From: JBOFOR01 sp051654865 | Lineage (GTDB): Bacteria > Bacillota > Clostridia > Peptostreptococcales > Peptostreptococcaceae | Reading direction: 5' to 3' | Assembly: GCA_051654865.1 (NCBI GenBank) | Contig: JBOFYV010000042.1 | Location: forward strand, 1 to 64,000 | DNA: 64,000 bases | Shown here: piece after piece, positions 16,659 through 25,945 of the stretch | How positions within the stretch are numbered: the stretch's first letter is position 1 | Layout: each line of letters opens with the position of its first letter | Notes under the pieces: model-generated | Told to the model about the DNA's origin: nothing | The model's input: the letters and a program-made list of their open reading frames with translations, nothing else | The model's database searches: none | Made by a program: the position numbers and the translations under genes

Positions 16659-18452
16659 ATGGCAAAAAGTAGATTAATAGGCGGATACCCAGTAATAGGT
16701 ATAAGACCTACAATAGATGCAAGAAAAGGAGTTCTTGATGTAAGAGGTTCATTAGAAGAACAAACAATGAATATGGCAAAGTCAGCAGCTAAATTATTTG
16801 AAGAAAATTTAAAATACTCAAATGGTGAACCTGTTAAAGTTGTAATAGCAGATAGTACAATAGGTAGAGTACCAGAATCAGCAGCATGTGAAGAGAAGTT
16901 TAGAAAAGAAGGTGTGGATATAACTTTAACAGTAACTCCTTGTTGGTGTTACGGTTCTGAGACAATGGATATGAATCCAATGACTATAAAAGGTGTATGG
17001 GGATTCAATGGAACTGAAAGACCAGGTGCAGTATACCTAGCATCAGTTTTAGCTACACATGCACAAAAAGGATTACCAGCATTTGGTATATATGGTCATG
17101 ATGTTCAAGATGCAGATGCTACAGAAATACCAGAAGATGTAAAAGAAAAATTATTAAGATTTGGTAGAGCATCAGTAGCCGCAGCTTCTATGAGAGGGAA
17201 GTCGTACCTGCAAATAGGTTCTATATGTATGGGAATAGGTGGGTCAATAATAGATTCAGCATTTATAGAAGAATACTTAGGAATGAGAGTGGAATCTGTA
17301 GATGAAACAGAAGTAATAAGAAGAATGACTGAAGAAATATATGATAAAGATGAGTATGAAAGAGCATTAAAATGGACTAAAGAAAAATGTGCAGAAGGGT
17401 TTGATACAAACCCAGAATATGTTCAAAAGTCAAGAGAACAAAAGGATTCAGATTGGGATTTCGTTGTTAAGATGATGTGTATAATAAAAGATTTAATGAA
17501 CGGAAATGAAAATTTACCAGATGGATGTGAAGAAGAAAGACTAGGGCACAATGCAATAGCTGCAGGATTCCAAGGTCAAAGACAATGGACTGACTTCTAT
17601 CCTAACTGTGACTTCCCAGAAGCATTACTTAACACTTCATTTGACTGGGATGGAGCAAGAGAACCATATATATTAGCGACTGAAAATGATGTTTTAAATG
17701 GTATAAGTATGTTATTTGGTAAGTTACTAACTAATACTGCTCAAATATTCTCAGATGTACGTACATACTGGAGTCCAGATGCAGTTAAAAAAGCTACAGG
17801 ATATGAATTAGAAGGAGTAGCTAAAGAATCTGATGGATTTATACACTTAATAAACTCTGGTGCATCATGTCTAGATGCTTGTGGCCAAGCAAAAGATGAG
17901 AATGGAAATGGTGTAATGAAAGCTTGGTATGATGTAAATGAAGAAGATCAAGAAGCAATACTAAAGTCAACTACTTGGAATCCAGCAAATAATGGATACT
18001 TCAAAGGTGGTGGATATTCTTCTAGATTCTTAACAGAGGCAGAAATGCCAGTAACAATGTGTAGAATAAACCTTATAAAAGGAATAGGTCCAGTACTTCA
18101 ATTGGTAGAAGGATACACTGTAAAATTACCAGATGAAGTATCAGATAGATTATGGAAGAGAACAGACTATACTTGGCCATGCACTTGGTTTGCACCAAGA
18201 CTTACAGGTAAGGGCGCGTTCAAATCAGCTTATGATGTAATGAATAACTGGGGAGCTAATCATGGTGCTATAAGTTATGGACATATAGGAGCAGATTTAA
18301 TAACTTTATGTTCAATGCTAAGAATACCTGTAAGTATGCACAATATAGAAGAGGAAAATGTATTTAGACCAGCTGCATGGAATGCATTTGGAATGGATAA
18401 AGAAGGTCAAGACTACAGAGCTTGTCAAGTTTATGGACCGATGTATAAATAA
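16659..18452 (+). CDS. fucI: L-fucose isomerase
   Basis: 597 residues, the normal size. It converts L-fucose to L-fuculose in the cytoplasm using Mn2+. Family blocks seen: IGIRPTIDARKGVLDVRGSL at the N-terminus, ADSTIGRVPESAACEEKF, TPCWCYGSETMDM, GFNGTERPGAVYLA, FGIYGHDVQD, GFQGQRQWTDFYPN, ILATENDVLNG (catalytic Glu and metal ligand) and the C-terminal NWGANHGAISYGHIGADL. First gene of an operon with the kinase 28 bases and the aldolase 44 bases behind the preceding stops. Transport of fucose is not encoded here. Confidence 0.95.
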   Translation: MAKSRLIGGYPVIGIRPTIDARKGVLDVRGSLEEQTMNMAKSAAKLFEENLKYSNGEPVKVVIADSTIGRVPESAACEEKFRKEGVDITLTVTPCWCYGSETMDMNPMTIKGVWGFNGTERPGAVYLASVLATHAQKGLPAFGIYGHDVQDADATEIPEDVKEKLLRFGRASVAAASMRGKSYLQIGSICMGIGGSIIDSAFIEEYLGMRVESVDETEVIRRMTEEIYDKDEYERALKWTKEKCAEGFDTNPEYVQKSREQKDSDWDFVVKMMCIIKDLMNGNENLPDGCEEERLGHNAIAAGFQGQRQWTDFYPNCDFPEALLNTSFDWDGAREPYILATENDVLNGISMLFGKLLTNTAQIFSDVRTYWSPDAVKKATGYELEGVAKESDGFIHLINSGASCLDACGQAKDENGNGVMKAWYDVNEEDQEAILKSTTWNPANNGYFKGGGYSSRFLTEAEMPVTMCRINLIKGIGPVLQLVEGYTVKLPDEVSDRLWKRTDYTWPCTWFAPRLTGKGAFKSAYDVMNNWGANHGAISYGHIGADLITLCSMLRIPVSMHNIEEENVFRPAAWNAFGMDKEGQDYRACQVYGPMYK

Positions 18453-18479
18453 TTTATAATAGATTATAAAGGTGATATT

Positions 18480-19982
18480 ATGGAAACTAAAAATACACAG
18501 AAAAAAGTATTAGCTTTTGACTTTGGAGCATCTAGCGGAAGAGCTATGCTTGGAGTATACGATGGAGAAAAAATAAGTATTGATGAAATTCATAGATTTT
18601 CAAATGATCCTGTTATAGTAAGGGGTACTATGTATTGGGATGTACTTAGATTATTCTTTGAAATAAAACAAAGTTTAATAAAATCAAAGCCATTCGGTGA
18701 AATAGATAGTATTGGTATAGATACATGGGGGGTAGACTTTGCTCTACTTGATGAGAATGGTGAACTACTTGAAAATCCTATACATTATAGAGATGGTAGA
18801 ACATCAGGAATGGTAGAAAAAAGTTTTGAAAAAATATCAAAAGAAGAGTTTTATAATATAACCGGTAATCAATTTATGGATATAAATACTGCATTTCAAT
18901 TATTGTCATTGAAAGAAAAAAGATCACATCTGCTTGAAAGAGCAGATGTGATGCTCCTAATGCCAGACTTATTCAATTATTTATTAACAGGCAAAAAGGT
19001 TACTGAAAACTCAATAGCATCAACGACTCAACTCTTTGATGCTAAAAACAGAATATGGTCAGATAAAGTTATAAATTCTTTAGGTATACCTAAAAAAATA
19101 TTTACAGATATAGTACCAAGTGGAACTGTAATAGGTCAAATATCAGAAGATATTAGTGAAGAATTAAAAATAAATATGAGTGATGTAATAGCTATTGCAG
19201 GTCACGATACTCAAGCAGCCTTAGTATCAGTACCAGCAGTAGAAGATGATTTTGTATTCTTAAGTTGTGGTACATGGTCATTACTTGGAACAGAATTAGA
19301 TGAGCCAATAATTAACGAAAAATCAAGTTTTTATAATATAACTAATGAAGGTGCATACGGAGATAAAGCATCTTTCTTAAAGAATATAATTGGACTTTGG
19401 TTAATACAAGAAAGTAAAAGACAATGGGCAAGAGAAGGTAAAGAGTATAGTTTTTCAGAGCTAGAAATAATGGCTAAGGAAGCTAAACCATTTAAATGCT
19501 TTATAGATCCTGATGATCCAATATTTGTACCCGCAGGAAACATACCAGAAAGAATAAGAGACTATTGTATAAAAACAAATCAAGAAGTACCTCAGACTAT
19601 AGGTGAGATAGTAAGATGTATAAATGAAAGTTTGGCAATGAAGTATCGTTACTCACTAGAAGAGATCAAAGATTGTACAAATAAATATTACAGTACATTA
19701 TATATGGTAGGCGGAGGAATACAAAGTAAGCTTTTATGTGAGATGACATCTAATGTATGTAATATAAATGTTTGTGCGGGACCTGTAGAAGCTACAGTAC
19801 TTGGAAATATAGCAATACAGTTAATGGCAACTAATGAAATAAGAGACTTAAAACATGCTCGTGAAGTAATAAGAAATTCTCAGGAACTAGAATATTACCA
19901 TCCTGAAAATGTTGATATATGGGAACAAAAATATAAAACTTTTAAAACTATAATAAAGAGCAAAGAAGTAGTAACTGCGTAA
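18480..19982 (+). CDS. L-fuculokinase of the RhaB-like FGGY family
   Basis: 500 residues. FGGY carbohydrate kinase: N-terminal phosphate-binding AFDFGASSGRAMLGVY, IGIDTWGVDFALLD (catalytic-region Asp), IAGHDTQAALVSVPA, LSCGTWSLLGTE and MVGGGIQSKLLCEM near the ATP site. In sequence style it is closer to rhamnulokinases than to E. coli FucK, but its place between fucI and fucA makes L-fuculose the likely substrate, giving L-fuculose-1-phosphate. A perfect 12-bp inverted repeat (18923-18934 / 18941-18952) lies inside the coding sequence. Confidence 0.88.
   Translation: METKNTQKKVLAFDFGASSGRAMLGVYDGEKISIDEIHRFSNDPVIVRGTMYWDVLRLFFEIKQSLIKSKPFGEIDSIGIDTWGVDFALLDENGELLENPIHYRDGRTSGMVEKSFEKISKEEFYNITGNQFMDINTAFQLLSLKEKRSHLLERADVMLLMPDLFNYLLTGKKVTENSIASTTQLFDAKNRIWSDKVINSLGIPKKIFTDIVPSGTVIGQISEDISEELKINMSDVIAIAGHDTQAALVSVPAVEDDFVFLSCGTWSLLGTELDEPIINEKSSFYNITNEGAYGDKASFLKNIIGLWLIQESKRQWAREGKEYSFSELEIMAKEAKPFKCFIDPDDPIFVPAGNIPERIRDYCIKTNQEVPQTIGEIVRCINESLAMKYRYSLEEIKDCTNKYYSTLYMVGGGIQSKLLCEMTSNVCNINVCAGPVEATVLGNIAIQLMATNEIRDLKHAREVIRNSQELEYYHPENVDIWEQKYKTFKTIIKSKEVVTA
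18923..18952 (+). repeat. Perfect 12-bp hairpin inside the fuculokinase gene
   Basis: ATCACATCTGCT, six-base loop, AGCAGATGTGAT. No T run follows, so it is not a plain terminator. Encodes residues around SHLLERADVM. Confidence 0.8.
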
Positions 19983-20026
19983 ATTATAGAGGATGTATAC
20001 AATAATAAAACAGGGAGAGATAAGTT

Positions 20027-20737
20027 ATGGAAAGTGTAAAAACTTTAAGTTATATAAATGAGAGAGAAGCTATATGTGATGTATGTCATAAAATGTGGCA
20101 ATTAGGGTGGGTTGCAGCTAATGATGGTAATGTATCTGTAAAATTAGAAGATGGAACATTCTTAGCAACTCCAACAGGGATAAGTAAAAGTTTTATAACA
20201 CCAGAAAAATTAGTTCACATAGATGAAAATGGTGAAGTACTAGATGGATTAGAAGGATATAGACCATCTTCAGAAATAAAAATGCACTTAAGATGTTATA
20301 AAGATAGAGATGACGTAGGAGCAGTAGTTCACGCACATCCACCAACAGCAACAGGGTATGCGGTAGCACAAATAGATATGGACAGATATACTATGATAGA
20401 AACCGTAGTAGCAATAGGTTCGGTACCAGTAACACCATATGGTACACCATCTACACAAGAAGTACCGGAGGCTATAGCACCATACTTACCAGAACATGAT
20501 GTATTATTACTTGAAAATCACGGAGCTCTTACAGTAGGTTCGGACTTAATAACTGCATATTATAGAATGGAAACATTAGAACTATATGCAAAAATAAGTT
20601 TAACAGCACATTTGTTAGGTGGAGAAAAAGAAATATCAAGAGACAACATAGATAGATTAATAGATATGAGAAAGAAATATGGCGTAACAGGAAGACACCC
20701 AGGGTTTAAACGTTATAGAAAATCAAATAAATTTTAA
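20027..20737 (+). CDS. fucA: L-fuculose-1-phosphate aldolase (class II)
   Basis: 236 residues. Zinc-dependent class II aldolase/adducin family: phosphate-site NDGNVSVKL and TPTGISKS, catalytic SSEIKMHL glutamate, zinc ligands in AVVHAHPPTATG and LLENHGALTVG. It splits fuculose-1-phosphate to dihydroxyacetone phosphate and L-lactaldehyde; the lactaldehyde is the substrate of fucO upstream. Last gene of the fucI-kinase-aldolase operon. A third zinc histidine in LENHG is present, so the protein looks active. Confidence 0.93.
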   Translation: MESVKTLSYINEREAICDVCHKMWQLGWVAANDGNVSVKLEDGTFLATPTGISKSFITPEKLVHIDENGEVLDGLEGYRPSSEIKMHLRCYKDRDDVGAVVHAHPPTATGYAVAQIDMDRYTMIETVVAIGSVPVTPYGTPSTQEVPEAIAPYLPEHDVLLLENHGALTVGSDLITAYYRMETLELYAKISLTAHLLGGEKEISRDNIDRLIDMRKKYGVTGRHPGFKRYRKSNKF

Positions 20738-20845
20738 ATATTTACTATATATAATACATATAAATAAAATTATATATAATAAAAAAACTATAATATTGTA
20801 AAAAAATGTAATAAAAGATATTATATAAATAACAAAAGTAAAAAA

Positions 20846-21010
20846 TTGTAGAGGTCGCAATGATTAAGAGTACTAGTAATGAGGTAAGCACAATGACTTA
20901 CTAGGAAAGGAAGATTTGCCGAAGGTTATAGCTGTTGCTTAAAGGTTGTATCCTGGGTATGCATAGAATATATGCATAACTGTCACGAAGATATTTGTGG
21001 TGTGCTACAT
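20846..21010 (+). ncRNA. Lysine riboswitch (L-box)
   Basis: The core pieces come in order: GTAGAGGTCGC (20848-20858), AAGAGTA, GGAAAGGAAG, TTTGCCGAAGG, GGTTGTATCCTGGG (20944-20957), ACTGTCAC, and GTGTGCTAC (21000-21008), whose CTAC closes P1 with GTAG at the 5' end. These are the conserved elements of the lysine aptamer. A terminator follows at 21048, so lysine binding would stop transcription of the amidohydrolase-YfcC-M20 operon. Confidence 0.92.
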
Positions 21011-21047
21011 TTAAGGTAAAAGATTAATATATTATTAATTAAAATAT

Positions 21048-21080
21048 AAAGCCTTGAGTGTATAACTCAAGGCTTTTTTT
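21048..21080 (+). terminator. Riboswitch-controlled terminator
   Basis: GCCTTGAGT (21051-21059) / ACTCAAGGC (21065-21073) then seven T, 40 bases after the lysine aptamer and 144 bases before the first gene. Confidence 0.9.
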
Positions 21081-21224
21081 ACGTATAAGTAAACTATGAT
21101 TACTTCATAATTGTGAATAAGTAACTCAATTTAAGTAATATGAATGGACTTATATTAAGTAAAAAAGGACATTTTGAGCAACATGAGCGAAGCGAATTTT
21201 TTATGCATAAGGGGAGGAGACATT

Positions 21225-22361
21225 ATGTTAATTAAAAATGGAAAAGTATTTTTATTAGAAGAAAAGGGGTTTGTCAAAAGAGATATATTAGTAGAAGGAA
21301 AAATAATAAAACAAATATCTCAAGAAATAAAAGGCGATGTATATTATGATGCAAATGAAAAATATATAATGCCAGGCTTAATAGAAGCCCATTCGCATAT
21401 AGGAATGTGGGAAGAAGGTATAGGTAGTGAAGGTGATGATGGATGTGAAAGTTATAGTCCAATAACACCTGGCGTTAGAGCAATAGATGCAATAAATCCA
21501 TTTGATGAAGCTTTTAATGAAGCATTATATGGAGGAGTAACTGTAGCATGTAGTGGTCCAGGTAGTGCAAATGTTATAGGAGGACAATTTGCAGTAATAA
21601 AGCTATATGGAAATGTAATTGATAATATGGTTATAAATCAATATAGTGCACAAAAATGTGCATTTGGAGAAAATCCTAAAAATGAATTTGGAAAAAAAGG
21701 AAATGCACCTATGACTAGAATGGGAATAGCATATTTACTTAGAAAAGCATTAATAGAAGCTAAAAACTATAAAGAAAATAAAAATATAGCTCAAAAAAAT
21801 AAAGAACATTTTGATGTAGATTTAGATAAAGAAGCTTTAATAAAAGTACTAAGTAAAGAAGTACCATTAAAGGCTCATGTTCATAGAGCTGATGATATTT
21901 GCAGTGCAATAAGAATTGCAAAAGAGTTTGATATAGATATGACTCTAGATCATTGTACAGAAGGTCATTTAATAGCAGATTATATAAAAAACAGTGAATT
22001 TCCAGTAATAGTAGGACCATCTTTTGGTTCAAGGTCTAAAATAGAAATAAATAAGAAAAGTTTTAAAACAGTAAATACATTAATTGAAAAAGGTATTTTA
22101 ACAGCGATAACCACTGATCATAATGTATTGCCTCAGCAATCACTAAATATGTGTGCAGCAATGGCAGTAAGAGATGGTTTAGATGAGTTTGAAGCCTTAA
22201 AAGCAATAACAATAAATCCAGCCATAATACTAAAAATAGATAATATAAAGGGTAAATTAGCTAAAGATATGGATGCAGATATTGTAATTTGGGACAATCA
22301 TCCATTAGATATAAAATCAAAGGTAGAAAAAGTTATTATTGAAGGTGAAGTAATTATATAG
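21225..22361 (+). CDS. Imidazolonepropionase-like amidohydrolase, lysine-riboswitch operon
   Basis: 378 residues, amidohydrolase superfamily. Metal ligands are visible as IEAHSHIG (HxH), the later HVHRADD and LDHCTEGH histidines, and TTDHN. The block GGVTVACSGPGSANVIGGQF, together with AFGENPK and PMTRMGIAYLLRKAL, marks a clade of secondary-metabolism-unrelated amidohydrolases (COG1228-like) whose substrate is not established. Start ATG 21225 has GGGGAGGAG 7 bases upstream. It is first behind the lysine riboswitch and 12 bases before the transporter, so its substrate is plausibly a lysine conjugate or cyclic lysine derivative (inference). Confidence 0.78.
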   Translation: MLIKNGKVFLLEEKGFVKRDILVEGKIIKQISQEIKGDVYYDANEKYIMPGLIEAHSHIGMWEEGIGSEGDDGCESYSPITPGVRAIDAINPFDEAFNEALYGGVTVACSGPGSANVIGGQFAVIKLYGNVIDNMVINQYSAQKCAFGENPKNEFGKKGNAPMTRMGIAYLLRKALIEAKNYKENKNIAQKNKEHFDVDLDKEALIKVLSKEVPLKAHVHRADDICSAIRIAKEFDIDMTLDHCTEGHLIADYIKNSEFPVIVGPSFGSRSKIEINKKSFKTVNTLIEKGILTAITTDHNVLPQQSLNMCAAMAVRDGLDEFEALKAITINPAIILKIDNIKGKLAKDMDADIVIWDNHPLDIKSKVEKVIIEGEVII

Positions 22362-22373
22362 AGGGGGAGCATT

Positions 22374-23792
22374 ATGATAACATCAGAAGTAAAAAGAAAA
22401 ATTGAATTGAAATTACCGGAGAAAATGCCACATACATATATTTTATTATCATGTATTTTAATATTTGTAGCTATTATAGCAAATTTTATACCTGCAGGAG
22501 AATTCCAAAGAGTAGAAGACCCTGCAAGTGGGAGAATGGTAGTTGTACCAGGGAGCTTTCAGTACGTTGAAGGTAATCCACCAGGAATATTTGATATATT
22601 TGTAGCTATACAAAATGGTTTTGTTAGTGCAGCAGATATAATATTCTTTATAATATTTGCTTATTCATTTGTACACATTATGATAAAAAATGGAACATTT
22701 GATGCAGTATTAGGAACTATGATAAGAAGGCTTGGAAATAAAATAGAATTATTAATACCTGTATGTATGCTAACTTTTGGTATATTAGGTGCGACAATGG
22801 GATTATACGAAGAAGCATATGGTCTTTTACCTATATTCATAGGAATGGCAGTAGCGCTTGGGTATGATCCGGTAGTTGGTGGAGCTATAGTATTTATAGG
22901 GGTATCTACAGGTTTTTCAGCAGCTATAATAAATCCATTTACAGTAGGGATTGCCCAGGAAATAGCTGGAGTTCCAATGTTTTCAGGAGCAGGATTTAGA
23001 GTATTATGCTTTATAGTATTTATGAGTGCATCTATATTATACACGTTTAACTATGCAAGGAAAGTCAAAAAAGATCCTACAAAATCAGTACTACACGGAA
23101 CTAATGTAAATCTAAACTATAATTCATCTCAAGAAGAGTTAAGGAAAAAAGTATTAACAACAAGAAATAAATTATGTATAGTAGTATTTATAGTTACAAT
23201 AGCTATGCTACTTTATGGTACTATGGAATTAGGATGGTATATAAATGAATTAGCGGCATGGTTTTTAATGATGATGATAGTAGCAGGTAAGGTAGGTGGA
23301 TTTACATTTACACAAATAGCCGAAAGCTTAGTAGAAGCAGCTAAGGCTATGACATTTGGTATATTAGTATGTGGTTTTAGTAGAGGTGTCTTACAAATAT
23401 TAAATACATCCCAAATAACAGATACTATAGTGTATGGATTGTCATCATTACTTGAGGGGAAAAGTACTTTTGTATCTGCATTTGGTATGTTAGGTGTACA
23501 GAATCTAATAAACTTCTTTATATCAGGCTCTACAAGTCAGGCAACTATAACTATGCCTATAATGGCTCCGGTAGCAGAACTTATAGGATTAAATAAACAA
23601 ATAGCAGTACTAGCTTTCCAATTTGGAGATGGATTTTCAAATATGTTCTGGCCTACTGTGGTAGCATTTGAATGTGGACTTATGGGAATACCAATAAATA
23701 AATGGTATAAATTCATTGCACCATTATTTATGATAATGGTAGTATTACAATTTATGATGATGGGATTAGCAGTAGCAATAGGATATTGTTAA
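22374..23792 (+). CDS. YfcC-family (DcuC-like) membrane transporter
   Basis: 472 residues, about 12 membrane segments. The start KLPEKMPHTYILLSCILIF, the PAGEFQR loop, and the C-terminal LINFFISGSTSQATITMPIMAPVAELIGL and FGDGFSNMFWPT are those of the YfcC/arginine-ornithine-antiporter-like group of the ion transporter superfamily. Members move amino acids, dicarboxylates or peptides. In this operon (lysine riboswitch, two hydrolases) it most likely imports the compound the hydrolases cut. Exact cargo unknown. Confidence 0.82.
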   Translation: MITSEVKRKIELKLPEKMPHTYILLSCILIFVAIIANFIPAGEFQRVEDPASGRMVVVPGSFQYVEGNPPGIFDIFVAIQNGFVSAADIIFFIIFAYSFVHIMIKNGTFDAVLGTMIRRLGNKIELLIPVCMLTFGILGATMGLYEEAYGLLPIFIGMAVALGYDPVVGGAIVFIGVSTGFSAAIINPFTVGIAQEIAGVPMFSGAGFRVLCFIVFMSASILYTFNYARKVKKDPTKSVLHGTNVNLNYNSSQEELRKKVLTTRNKLCIVVFIVTIAMLLYGTMELGWYINELAAWFLMMMIVAGKVGGFTFTQIAESLVEAAKAMTFGILVCGFSRGVLQILNTSQITDTIVYGLSSLLEGKSTFVSAFGMLGVQNLINFFISGSTSQATITMPIMAPVAELIGLNKQIAVLAFQFGDGFSNMFWPTVVAFECGLMGIPINKWYKFIAPLFMIMVVLQFMMMGLAVAIGYC

Positions 23793-23804
23793 AAGGAGAA
23801 TGAG

Positions 23805-25016
23805 ATGGACATAAAAGATTTAAAAATATTAGCTCATAATATAGCTAATGAAATGAAAAGTGAATTTGAGAGTGTGAGTGATTTTATTTTGAATAATCCA
23901 GAGTTAGGTGGAGAAGAATACATTTCATCTAAATACTTAACTGATAAAATTAAAGAGTATGGATTTGAAGTTACATATCCATACTTAGGAATAGAAACTG
24001 CTTTCAGAGCTGAGTTAGGAGATAATGAAGGTCCAGCTATAGCTTTTTTAGCAGAATATGATGCTTTACCTGGATATGGAGAACATAATGATAAAGCAGC
24101 TCATGCTTGTGGTCATAATTGGATAGCAGCATCTACTCTTGGTGCTTGTGTTGTTTTAAGTAGGTTAAGTGAATATTTTAATGGAAAAATTATATTTATT
24201 GGAACTCCAGCAGAGGAAACTATAGGATATAAATATGATTTAGTTGAAAATGGAGCATTTAATGATATAGATGTAGCATTCCAAATGCATATTGAGTCTG
24301 AAAATAACTTAAACTGTAAATCATTAGCTATGGATTCTATAGAATTTGAGTTTACAGGAGTGGCTGCTCATGCAGCATCCCATCCGCATAAGGGTATAAA
24401 TGCTCTTGATTCTGTAAATTTAATGTTTGCAGGAGTTAATGCACTTAGGCAACATGTAACTAGTGATGTAAGGATACACGGAATAATTACTAATGGAGGA
24501 CAAGCAGCAAATATTGTACCTGAAAAGGCTATGTGTCAATATTATATAAGAGCACAAGAAAGAAAATACTTAGAAGAAGTTACAGAAAAAGTAATAAATT
24601 GCGCTAAAGGTGCATCACTTATGACTGGTGCAAAGCTGAGTTATAGAAATTTTGAAAATCCTTTTGATAACATTATAAATGTTAAAAGTCTACAAGAATT
24701 AACTAAAAGGAATTTACAGGATGTAGGAGTGGTGGATTTCTTAGAAGGAACTGATGGACCAACCGGTTCTACCGATGTAGGGAATGTAAGCCAAGTGTGT
24801 CCGACAATGTACACTGAATTAAAGCTAGATGTAAATCCTATGGTTTATGTTCATGATAAAGCGTTTTTGAAATATTTAGATACGGACAAGGCTTATGATA
24901 TATTACATAAAGCTATAAAATCTATGGTAACTTCATCTCTTGAAATATACTTAGATAAAGAGTTGTTAAATAATATAAAAGATGAACATAAAATATTAAC
25001 TAATAAAGAATTTTAA
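23805..25016 (+). CDS. M20-family metallopeptidase / amidohydrolase
   Basis: 403 residues. M20 hallmarks: LAEYDALPG (metal-bridging Asp), HACGHNW (metal His), IGTPAEET (catalytic and metal Glu), FQMHIES, and the dimerisation domain with GVAAHAASHPHKGINALD. C-terminal metal region TDGPTGSTDVGNVSQVCPT resembles aminobenzoyl-glutamate hydrolase (AbgB)-type enzymes, so it likely cleaves an amide or dipeptide bond. Last gene of the lysine-riboswitch operon, 12 bases after the transporter. Release of free lysine from an imported conjugate would explain the riboswitch (inference). Confidence 0.88.
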   Translation: MDIKDLKILAHNIANEMKSEFESVSDFILNNPELGGEEYISSKYLTDKIKEYGFEVTYPYLGIETAFRAELGDNEGPAIAFLAEYDALPGYGEHNDKAAHACGHNWIAASTLGACVVLSRLSEYFNGKIIFIGTPAEETIGYKYDLVENGAFNDIDVAFQMHIESENNLNCKSLAMDSIEFEFTGVAAHAASHPHKGINALDSVNLMFAGVNALRQHVTSDVRIHGIITNGGQAANIVPEKAMCQYYIRAQERKYLEEVTEKVINCAKGASLMTGAKLSYRNFENPFDNIINVKSLQELTKRNLQDVGVVDFLEGTDGPTGSTDVGNVSQVCPTMYTELKLDVNPMVYVHDKAFLKYLDTDKAYDILHKAIKSMVTSSLEIYLDKELLNNIKDEHKILTNKEF

Positions 25017-25035
25017 TTTAAAATAATAACTACAT

Positions 25036-25106
25036 ATACCTTATGTTAAAATAAATTATGCTATTAGATTTAGCAAACAATGTATTTTGACATAGGGTAT
25101 TTTTTA
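25036..25106 (+). terminator. Long-stem terminator after the M20 gene
   Basis: 18-bp stem with two G-U pairs (25036-25053 with 25083-25100), 29-base loop, then TTTTT. Confidence 0.8.
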
Positions 25107-25150
25107 CGTATATAATATACTTACCTTAGATAGGGAAGGACGGAAGTAAA

Positions 25151-25945
25151 TTGAGCAATAAAGTATTAGCAATATATTTTGAAACTATAGGCTTAGACAA
25201 AAATAGTGTATCTAGTATAGGTATAGCATTATATGAAAATAAAAGGATTACAATAAATAAGGAATTACAGATTAACTTAAATGTAGGTATAAATTCAATA
25301 AGCTATTTTCCTAAAGTATTAGAAGAAGTAACATCATATATAGATAAAAATACACTAGTAATATCTCCAAATGCAACATTTGATATTAGTGTGATAAGAA
25401 ATACCTGTGATAAATTCGAAATGGAATATCCTGAATTTGAATACTTATGTACGTGGAAGTTAGGCCAAATTGTTATTGGGGATGAAGATGATATCGATGT
25501 TGAGGTGAGAACACCCAAAGAAGAAGCTATAGAAAGTATAAATGAATATAATAGGATATTAGCTGTACTAAAACACGAAAATATAAATGATTTATTAGTA
25601 AAATATCATATAGAAAAAGGGCAATTATTAAAAAAGAGCTATAAACCTTTTGGTATGAAAAAAAATGAAAACATATTATATAATAAGAATGTAGTATTTA
25701 CAGGTGGATTATCTAGTATGAGAAGAGGAGATGCTTTCAAAAAGGTAACTAACACAGGTGGTATACCTAGTAATTCAGTTTCTAAAAATACTGATTATTT
25801 AGTAATAGGTGATCAAGGAATAAAAAGATTTAATAGTAGAGGAAAAAGTAGTAAGTTAATTAGTGCGGAAAGATTAGTTTCTCAAGGGATAGACTTAAAA
25901 ATAATAAGTGAAGATGAGTTTTTAAATATGGTCAATAATAATTAG
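25151..25945 (+). CDS. DnaQ-like exonuclease domain (degenerate) fused to BRCT
   Basis: 264 residues. Residues 1-140 follow the DEDD exonuclease fold of PolIII epsilon-like proteins, but catalytic residues are eroded: motif I, normally DFET, is YFET (Y9 in place of Asp, E11 kept); motif II is SPNATFDISV with Asp kept; the motif III region EEAIESINEYNRIL lacks the usual HxAxxDA. Residues about 175-260 form a BRCT domain (NKNVVFTGGLSSMRR, TDYLVIGDQG, KLISAERLV). Probably a DNA-end or ligase-like binding protein without nuclease activity. The start is TTG 25151 behind GGAAG. Confidence 0.75.
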   Translation: MSNKVLAIYFETIGLDKNSVSSIGIALYENKRITINKELQINLNVGINSISYFPKVLEEVTSYIDKNTLVISPNATFDISVIRNTCDKFEMEYPEFEYLCTWKLGQIVIGDEDDIDVEVRTPKEEAIESINEYNRILAVLKHENINDLLVKYHIEKGQLLKKSYKPFGMKKNENILYNKNVVFTGGLSSMRRGDAFKKVTNTGGIPSNSVSKNTDYLVIGDQGIKRFNSRGKSSKLISAERLVSQGIDLKIISEDEFLNMVNNN

